A stretch of 5,741 nt of DNA, taken from the NCBI GenBank assembly GCA_903939665.1, contig CAJAHZ010000361.1:1-5741 (forward strand), in the 5' to 3' direction. A program made the translations under genes and the position numbers. The stretch is from an uncultured Pseudomonadota bacterium. Lineage in GTDB: Bacteria; Pseudomonadota; Gammaproteobacteria; Burkholderiales; Rhodocyclaceae. How positions within the stretch are numbered: the first letter of the stretch is position 1; the number at the start of each line of letters is the position of its first letter. Below the pieces are notes generated by a model. It worked only from the letters and a program-made list of their open reading frames with translations. It was not told the DNA's origin and made no database searches. Of the stretch, positions 1 through 4,056 are shown in pieces.

Positions 1-698
1 GGTGTGATGCCGGTGATCAACTTGCCGGCATCGTCGAGTACGCCCGGCGTGTTGGTCAGCAACACCAGTTTTTCTGCCTTGAGAATTTCGGCAATCTTGC
101 CCGCCACCACGTCGGCATTGATGTTGTAGGTTTCGCCGTCCTTGCCGACGCCGATGGGTGCGATGACCGGGATGAACCCCCCGGCTTCGAGATGGCCGAT
201 CAGCGCCGGGTCGATCTGCACGATGTCACCGACCTGGCCGACGTCGATCAGCTCGTCCGGATTGTCCTTGTTCTGCAACAGCAGCTTCTTGGCGCGGATG
301 AAGTTGCCGTCCTTGCCGGTCAGGCCGACTGCTTTGCCGCCGGCGTGATTGATCAGGTTGACCACATCCTTGTTGACCTGCCCGCCGAGCACCATTTCGA
401 CGATCTCCATCGTTTCGGCATCGGTGACGCGCATGCCCTGAATGAACTCGCCCTTCTTGCCAACGCGCGCCAGCAGGTTCTCGATCTGCGGGCCGCCGCC
501 ATGGACGACGACCACGTTCATGCCGACCAGCTTGAGCAGCACCACGTCGCGCGCGAAGCATTGCTTGAGTTTCTCGTCGGTCATCGCGTTGCCGCCGTAT
601 TTGACGACAATGGTCCTGCCGTGGAATTTCTTGATATAGGGCAGCGCCTCGGCGAGGATCGATGCTTCGTCGGCGGGGGTGATCGAACGTTCAGTCAT
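1..698 (-). CDS. argB: Acetylglutamate kinase ArgB (3' end outside window)
   Basis: Cytoplasmic enzyme of arginine biosynthesis that phosphorylates the gamma-carboxylate of N-acetyl-L-glutamate with ATP. Reading the minus strand from ATG at 698 gives 232 codons before the window edge; the family in Betaproteobacteria and Pseudomonas is near 300 residues, so about 65 C-terminal residues are missing only because of the window. Visible motifs of the amino-acid kinase fold: KYGGNAM (K33-M39), HGGG (66-69), the substrate arginine in QGMRVTD (R90), YNINAD (191-196) and LLTNTPGV (213-220). The roughly 25-residue helical extension before KYGG is the feature that, in arginine-inhibited hexameric kinases, interlocks dimers, so feedback inhibition by arginine is inferred. 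The start is supported by AAGGA (707-711), 8 bases upstream. It is transcribed divergently from the sigma-factor gene and shares no obvious function with it; it looks like a housekeeping flank. Confidence 0.96.
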   Translation of the reverse strand, partial: MTERSITPADEASILAEALPYIKKFHGRTIVVKYGGNAMTDEKLKQCFARDVVLLKLVGMNVVVVHGGGPQIENLLARVGKKGEFIQGMRVTDAETMEIVEMVLGGQVNKDVVNLINHAGGKAVGLTGKDGNFIRAKKLLLQNKDNPDELIDVGQVGDIVQIDPALIGHLEAGGFIPVIAPIGVGKDGETYNINADVVAGKIAEILKAEKLVLLTNTPGVLDDAGKLITGIT

Positions 699-726
699 GG
701 CGGGAATCCTTGAAAAGACCTGGTCG

Positions 727-755
727 ATTTTACGCGGCGCCGTGCCAAATAAAAA
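727..755 (-). promoter_or_regulatory. Candidate argB promoter
   Basis: On the minus strand, TAAAAT (727-732) matches the sigma-70 -10 consensus at five of six positions. Seventeen bases upstream lies TTTTTA (750-755), a poor -35 element. Transcription would begin near 720, leaving a leader of about 22 bases that contains the AAGGA ribosome site of argB. Position and spacing fit, but the -35 match is weak, so this is a proposal only. Confidence 0.3.
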
Positions 756-814
756 GGCCGGGCGTCGCGCTCCTGTCGCTTGCGTGCGCCAGATGCTGCC
801 GATACAGTGACGCC

Positions 815-1375
815 ATGACCGATCCCGACCTGCAACAATCCCTCCAGCAAATGCGCCCGACGCTGCTGCGCTTTGCCATGCTGCAGTTGCGCAACGAGGC
901 TGCGGCCGAGGATGTTGTTCAGGAGACGCTGCTCGCCGCCCTCGAGGGAAAGAGCAGCTTCTCCGGTCGCTCGCAACTCAAGACCTGGGCGGTCTCCATC
1001 CTGCGTAACAAGATTGTCGATCACCTGCGCCGGGGTTCGCGCGAAGGAAGTTTGCCGCAAGTCGACGAGCAGGGCGATGAGGATTTCGACGCGCTGTTCG
1101 ATGGCACCGGCCACTGGCAGGAAGCGCCCGGGGACTGGGGCGATCCTGCCAAGGTGCTTGAGCAGCGTGGTTTTTATGAGGTGCTTGAGTTGTGCATGAA
1201 GGCCTTGCCGGAGAATCTGGCGCGTGTTTTTACGATGCGGGAGGTGCTCGGTTTCGAGACGGAAGAAATTTGTAAGGAATTGAAGATGAGTTCGTCTAAC
1301 TGTTGGGTGGTGCTGTATCGGGCACGCATGCGATTGCGGGAATGTCTGCAATTGCGCTGGTTTGGCGCGAGGTGA
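815..1375 (+). CDS. ECF-type sigma-70 family RNA polymerase sigma factor
   Basis: A 186-residue alternative sigma factor that should direct RNA polymerase to its own operon. Region 2 spans about residues 12-74: the core-binding AEDVVQETLLAALE (31-44) and the -10-reading helix with LKTWAVSILRNKIVDHLRR (55-73). Region 4 spans about 120-180 and ends in a -35-reading helix-turn-helix, ETEEICKELKMSSSNCWVVL (148-167), followed by YRARMRLRECL. The linker (about 75-119) is long and acidic. The SSNCWVVLYRARMRLRE block and linker resemble, from memory, the sigma-70 subfamily TIGR02943. ATG 815 is chosen because region 2 follows directly; an in-frame TTG at 710 would add 35 residues of unlike composition that overlap the argB leader. 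No good ribosome site precedes ATG 815. The stop lies 4 bases before the anti-sigma gene. The likely role is autoregulated control of the downstream bufferin genes, as in the neisserial sigmaE and Cupriavidus RpoQ clusters. Confidence 0.93.
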   Translation: MTDPDLQQSLQQMRPTLLRFAMLQLRNEAAAEDVVQETLLAALEGKSSFSGRSQLKTWAVSILRNKIVDHLRRGSREGSLPQVDEQGDEDFDALFDGTGHWQEAPGDWGDPAKVLEQRGFYEVLELCMKALPENLARVFTMREVLGFETEEICKELKMSSSNCWVVLYRARMRLRECLQLRWFGAR

Positions 1376-1379
1376 AGAG

Positions 1380-1553
1380 ATGAAATCTTGCAAGGAAGTT
1401 CACCGGCTGGTGATCGAAGGGCAGGATCGCAAACTCGGGTTCACTGAACGTTTTTCCCTGCGTGTGCATCTGATGCTGTGCGCCGCCTGCCGTCGTTTTG
1501 ATGCACAGATGGATTTGTTGCGTCAGGCGTTGCGGCGCTTCCCCGGAGATTAG
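1380..1553 (+). CDS. Small zinc-finger (ZAS/zf-HC2) anti-sigma factor
   Basis: A 57-residue protein, probably the anti-sigma factor for the sigma gene ending 4 bases upstream. It carries the ZAS signature HxxxCxxC as HLMLCAAC (residues 36-43); an upstream Cys4 or His8 in MKSCKEVH could supply the fourth zinc ligand. Everything after the motif is one short basic helix (about 44-55). There is no transmembrane segment and no separate sensor domain, so it should be cytoplasmic and sense by zinc or thiol chemistry itself. Neisserial MseR, a zinc-binding anti-sigmaE, is the closest functional parallel I know. ATG 1380 is chosen because GAGGTGA (1369-1375), overlapping the sigma stop codon, is a strong ribosome site; an ATG six codons upstream lies inside the sigma gene. 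A sigma-binding role is inferred from motif and position. Confidence 0.86.
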   Translation: MKSCKEVHRLVIEGQDRKLGFTERFSLRVHLMLCAACRRFDAQMDLLRQALRRFPGD

Positions 1554-1560
1554 GTTCGGG

Positions 1561-1578
1561 GAGGTTTGTGAAAACCTC
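1561..1578 (+). promoter_or_regulatory. Perfect hairpin with GNRA loop before bufA1
   Basis: GAGGTTT (1561-1567) and AAACCTC (1572-1578) form a perfect 7-bp inverted repeat around the loop GTGA, which as RNA is a GNRA tetraloop. It starts 7 bases after the anti-sigma stop and ends 10 bases before the AGGAG ribosome site of bufA1. No run of T follows, so it is not a typical intrinsic terminator. It could be an mRNA-stabilising or processing element that raises expression of the precursor peptide relative to its regulators, or an operator. Its structure is certain; its function is not. Confidence 0.5.
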
Positions 1579-1599
1579 ACTCATCAACAGGAGACTTAC

Positions 1600-1905
1600 A
1601 TGAAAACCGAAACCTCGACATCGAACACCCTCGCTCAAGCCGCCATCGCCGGTCTGCTCGCTCTTGGTCTCTCTGCTTCGTCGGGCGCTGCTTTCGCCGC
1701 TGCCGACAAGGAAAAATGCTTCGGTGTGGCCATGACCGGCAAGAACGATTGCGGCGGCAAGTATTCGAAGCATGCCTGCGCCGGGCAATCAACCAGCGAC
1801 AAGGATCCCAACGACTGGAAGTATGTTGAAAAAGGCAGCTGCGAGAAAATGGGCGGCAAGCTCAAGGCGGCTGCTGAGCTGGAGATGATGAAGAAAAAGG
1901 GCTGA
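1600..1905 (+). CDS. bufA1: BufA1-like bufferin precursor (DUF2282)
   Basis: A 101-residue precursor of a ribosomally made, modified metal-binding peptide. Residues 1-33 are a Sec signal peptide: a lysine near the N-terminus, a hydrophobic run AAIAGLLALGL (14-24) and a likely cut after SGAAFA (A33). The mature part has the four conserved cysteines of DUF2282, at 40 (KEKCFG), 51 (KNDCGG), 60 (KHACAG) and 81 (KGSCEKMGG), and ends lysine-rich. In the Caulobacter bufferin, the family enzyme converts cysteines to thiooxazole groups that bind copper; by analogy Cys51 and Cys60 are the best candidates here, with Cys40 and Cys81 as a possible disulfide (inference). ATG 1600 has AGGAG (1589-1593) 6 bases upstream, the best ribosome site in the operon, as expected for a product needed in excess. 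The modifying enzyme gene follows after 16 bases. Unusually for RiPPs, the signal peptide appears to be the only leader. Confidence 0.93.
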   Translation: MKTETSTSNTLAQAAIAGLLALGLSASSGAAFAAADKEKCFGVAMTGKNDCGGKYSKHACAGQSTSDKDPNDWKYVEKGSCEKMGGKLKAAAELEMMKKKG

Positions 1906-1921
1906 GCGCGGAGTCGTCAGC

Positions 1922-2779
1922 ATGCTCTCATTGTCACCGTCCACCACTTTACCTCTTGCTGCCGGTATCGGCCTGCGCGCGCCGCATCACGCGCAGGTGC
2001 TTGCCGGGCGGCCGGCGGTGGCGTGGTGGGAAGTGCATAGCGAGAACTTCTTCACTGCCGGCGGTGCGCCGCTGGCCTTCCTGCAAGCAATTCGCGAGGC
2101 GTATCCGGTCAGTCTGCACGGTGTCGGCCTGTCGCTTGGCGCCGTCGATATGCTGTTCGAAGCGCATCTGGAGAAGCTCGCGGCGCTGGTTGAGCGCATC
2201 CAACCGGCAGCCGTCTCCGAGCACCTGTGCTGGTCATCGGCTGGTGCGCAGCATTTCAACGACCTCCTGCCGCTGCCCTATACCGAAGCCGCTATCCAGC
2301 AAGCCTCCGCGCGGATCAGTCGCGTGCAGGATCGTCTGCAGCGGCAGATTCTGGTCGAGAACGTATCGAGCTATCTCACCTTTGCCGATTCGACGATGTG
2401 CGAATGGGATTTTCTTGTCGCCGTTGCAGCGCGTAGCGGCTGCGGCATCCTGCTCGACATCAACAACATCTACGTCTCGGCGAGCAATCACGGCTTTGCT
2501 GCAAAGACCTATATCGACGCCATTCCAGCCGCTCTGGTCGGCGAAATGCATCTCGCCGGTTTCGATCACTGCGATGACTTTCTGATCGATACGCATGGCC
2601 AGCCGGTGCATGCGCCGGTGTGGGATCTGTACGCCTATGCGCTCGAACGTCTCGGTCCGAAGCCGACGCTGATCGAGTGGGATGCCGACATTCCGTCGCT
2701 GGCTGTTCTGCAGGGCGAGGCCGCCAAAGCAGATCGGCAGTTGCAGCGCGTGGAGGCCGGCCATGTCCGCGCTGCCTGA
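1922..2779 (+). CDS. bufB: BufB: DUF692 multinuclear non-heme iron oxidase (MNIO)
   Basis: A 285-residue cytoplasmic enzyme of the MbnB/TglH/BufB family, predicted to use a two- or three-iron centre and oxygen to rearrange cysteines of the BufA precursor. The TIM-barrel motifs are complete and in order: GIGLRAPHH (15-23), WEVHSENFF (36-44), SLHGVGLSLG (64-73), SEHLCWS (99-105), HFNDLLPLPYT (111-121), LVENVSSY (144-151), LDINNIYVSASNHGF (178-192), GEMHLAGF (207-214), DTHGQPVHAPVWDLY (223-237) and IEWDADIP (251-258). Likely metal ligands are among His66, His101, Glu146, Asp179, His190, His210, Asp223, His225 and Glu252. Length is normal for the family. ATG 1922 is preceded by GGAG (1910-1913) at 8 bases. 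Its 3' end overlaps bufC by 17 bases, fitting a 1:1 enzyme-partner complex. Placement directly after the DUF2282 gene identifies BufA1 as the substrate. Confidence 0.95.
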   Translation: MLSLSPSTTLPLAAGIGLRAPHHAQVLAGRPAVAWWEVHSENFFTAGGAPLAFLQAIREAYPVSLHGVGLSLGAVDMLFEAHLEKLAALVERIQPAAVSEHLCWSSAGAQHFNDLLPLPYTEAAIQQASARISRVQDRLQRQILVENVSSYLTFADSTMCEWDFLVAVAARSGCGILLDINNIYVSASNHGFAAKTYIDAIPAALVGEMHLAGFDHCDDFLIDTHGQPVHAPVWDLYAYALERLGPKPTLIEWDADIPSLAVLQGEAAKADRQLQRVEAGHVRAA

Positions 2780-3563
2780 GCTGCAGGCCGCATTGGGCGG
2801 CGGTCTACGCGGTAATGAGGGGCCCGGTTTGTGGGCGCTGTTCAGCGAACCGCAAGCCGTCGCCGAGCGTCGCTTCGCCGCCTATCGCCGCAACGTGACC
2901 GGCAACTGGCGCAGCGCGCTGGCCTCGACTTACCCGGTGCTCGCGCAACTGCTTGGTGCGCAGCGTTTTCGCGAATTGGCTGATCAGTACATTGCAACGT
3001 ATCCGAGCGGTAGCGGCGACCTCAATGCCTATGGCGGTGAGTTGGCCTCCTTGCTTGATGCATCGACCTTGCGCGAGGCATTGCCTTATCTGCCCGACAT
3101 CGCACGACTTGAATGGGCGCTGCTTCAGGCCTACGGCGCGGCAGATGCGGCGGACTTTGATCTTGCAGCGCTGGCCGGCGTGCCTGCCGAAGCGCAGGCA
3201 GCACTGCGTCTGCATGTCTGGCCGGCGGCCTTGCTGATCGCATCACCCTGGCCGCTTGCCGACATCTGGCAAGCGCACCAGTTGGCAACGAATGAGCGCG
3301 ACGTCGCGCTGGCGGGCATCGATACCGCGCCATCCAGCGAACCGCGTTTTGCACTGGTGGGGCGTAGCGAGGGCAGTGTTTTTGCTGTTTCCTTAAATGC
3401 CGGCGAAGCCGCTTTTTTGCATGCGCTGCAAGCGGCGCAGCCGCTGGCCGAAGCGATTGCCACGGCGCTCGCTGCTGACAACCACTTCAATCCCGGTGCG
3501 ACGCTGCAGCGCTTGATCGCCCTGCACACGCTGACCGGATTTCAGGAGAATAAAAATGAATAG
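2763..3563 (+). CDS. bufC: BufC: DUF2063 partner protein of the MNIO enzyme
   Basis: A 266-residue protein that in bufferin and related pathways pairs with the DUF692 enzyme and is needed for precursor modification, probably by recognising the peptide. Older databases label the N-terminal domain 'putative DNA-binding', which does not fit this role. Visible DUF2063 features: helical N-terminus with RFAAYRRNVTGNW (37-49), TYPVLAQLLGAQRF (56-69), ELADQYIATYPS (71-82), LNAYGGELASLL (87-98) and LPYLPDIARLEWAL (107-120). The C-terminal half (about 146-255) is a mixed alpha/beta domain of the kind seen with BufC and HvfC. There is no signal peptide or membrane helix, so it is cytoplasmic. ATG 2763 is chosen because GGAGG (2752-2756) lies 6 bases upstream, giving a 17-base overlap with bufB. 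The stop overlaps the doxX start by 8 bases. Confidence 0.92.
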   Translation: MSALPELQAALGGGLRGNEGPGLWALFSEPQAVAERRFAAYRRNVTGNWRSALASTYPVLAQLLGAQRFRELADQYIATYPSGSGDLNAYGGELASLLDASTLREALPYLPDIARLEWALLQAYGAADAADFDLAALAGVPAEAQAALRLHVWPAALLIASPWPLADIWQAHQLATNERDVALAGIDTAPSSEPRFALVGRSEGSVFAVSLNAGEAAFLHALQAAQPLAEAIATALAADNHFNPGATLQRLIALHTLTGFQENKNE

Positions 3564-4056
3564 CGCCACCCCGGCTTGCCCCAGCGCGTCTAGCCCGCTC
3601 GCCCGTGCCGCCTGCTGTATCTTGTCTTTCGCACAGCGCGCCATCGCCCTGATGGAGGCGTGGCTGACGCCGACTTTTGATCTGGCGATTCGCCTCTATG
3701 TCGCCAACGTATTCTTCAAATCCGGCCTCACAAAAATTCAGGACTGGAGCTCGACCGTCGCACTTTTTCAGTATGAATACCAGGTGCCCGTGCTGCCCCC
3801 CGAGTTGGCTGCCGTCATGGGCGCGGCCGGTGAACTGGGTCTGCCGGTGCTGCTTGCGCTGGGTCTCGCCGGGCGCTTTGGCGCGGCCGGTCTGTCGGTA
3901 ATGAACGTCGTCGCCGTGATTGCGTATGCCGATCTTTCCGATCTCGGCCGGCAGGATCATGTGCTCTGGGGCGTCTTGCTGCTGGTGACACTGTTGCACG
4001 GCCCGGGGCGCTGGTCTCTGGATAGCTGGCTGAAAACGCGCTGGGCGATGCGGTGA
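3556..4056 (+). CDS. DoxX-family inner-membrane protein of the bufferin operon
   Basis: A 166-residue integral membrane protein with four predicted helices: about 41-60 (FDLAIRLYVANVFFKSGLTK), 83-105, 109-126 and 135-150. The RLYVANVFFKSGLTKIQDW block and the Gly/Ala-rich GAAGELGLPVLLALGL segment are typical of DoxX, and the length is usual. DoxX proteins commonly close DUF2282-DUF692-DUF2063 operons (BufD, or GigT in Cupriavidus as I recall), but their activity is unsettled; a role in redox or quinone chemistry at the membrane has been suggested. The cytoplasmic or N-terminal stretch (1-30) contains Cys8, Cys20 and Cys21, which could bind metal (inference). ATG 3556 is supported by AGGAG (3544-3548), 7 bases upstream, and lies 8 bases inside the end of bufC. 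Its stop shares the sequence GTGA with the start of the next gene. Confidence 0.9.
   Translation: MNSATPACPSASSPLARAACCILSFAQRAIALMEAWLTPTFDLAIRLYVANVFFKSGLTKIQDWSSTVALFQYEYQVPVLPPELAAVMGAAGELGLPVLLALGLAGRFGAAGLSVMNVVAVIAYADLSDLGRQDHVLWGVLLLVTLLHGPGRWSLDSWLKTRWAMR

Noticed and set aside
192..713. 173-codon open frame on the plus strand
   Set aside because: It lies antisense to argB, whose minus-strand translation has all kinase motifs. It is a byproduct of GC-rich codon use.
745..770. A/T run next to GC-rich bases in the argB-sigma gap, terminator-like on the minus strand
   Set aside because: No matching stem arms precede the T-run on the minus strand, and a terminator just upstream of argB would make little sense.
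710..814. In-frame TTG start extending the sigma factor by 35 residues
   Set aside because: The added residues are Cys/Arg-rich with no sigma resemblance, overlap the argB leader, and region 2 already fits a start at 815.
695..1393. 232-codon open frame on the minus strand
   Set aside because: Antisense to the sigma-factor gene, with low-complexity Gln/Arg/His-rich translation and no recognisable domain.
2234..2764. 176-codon open frame on the minus strand inside bufB
   Set aside because: Antisense to well-conserved DUF692 motifs; no ribosome site or family resemblance.
3820..3891. 12-base direct repeat GGCGCGGCCGGT at 3820-3831 and 3880-3891
   Set aside because: Both copies encode Gly-Ala-Ala-Gly in DoxX membrane segments; GC-rich codon bias and helix composition explain it.
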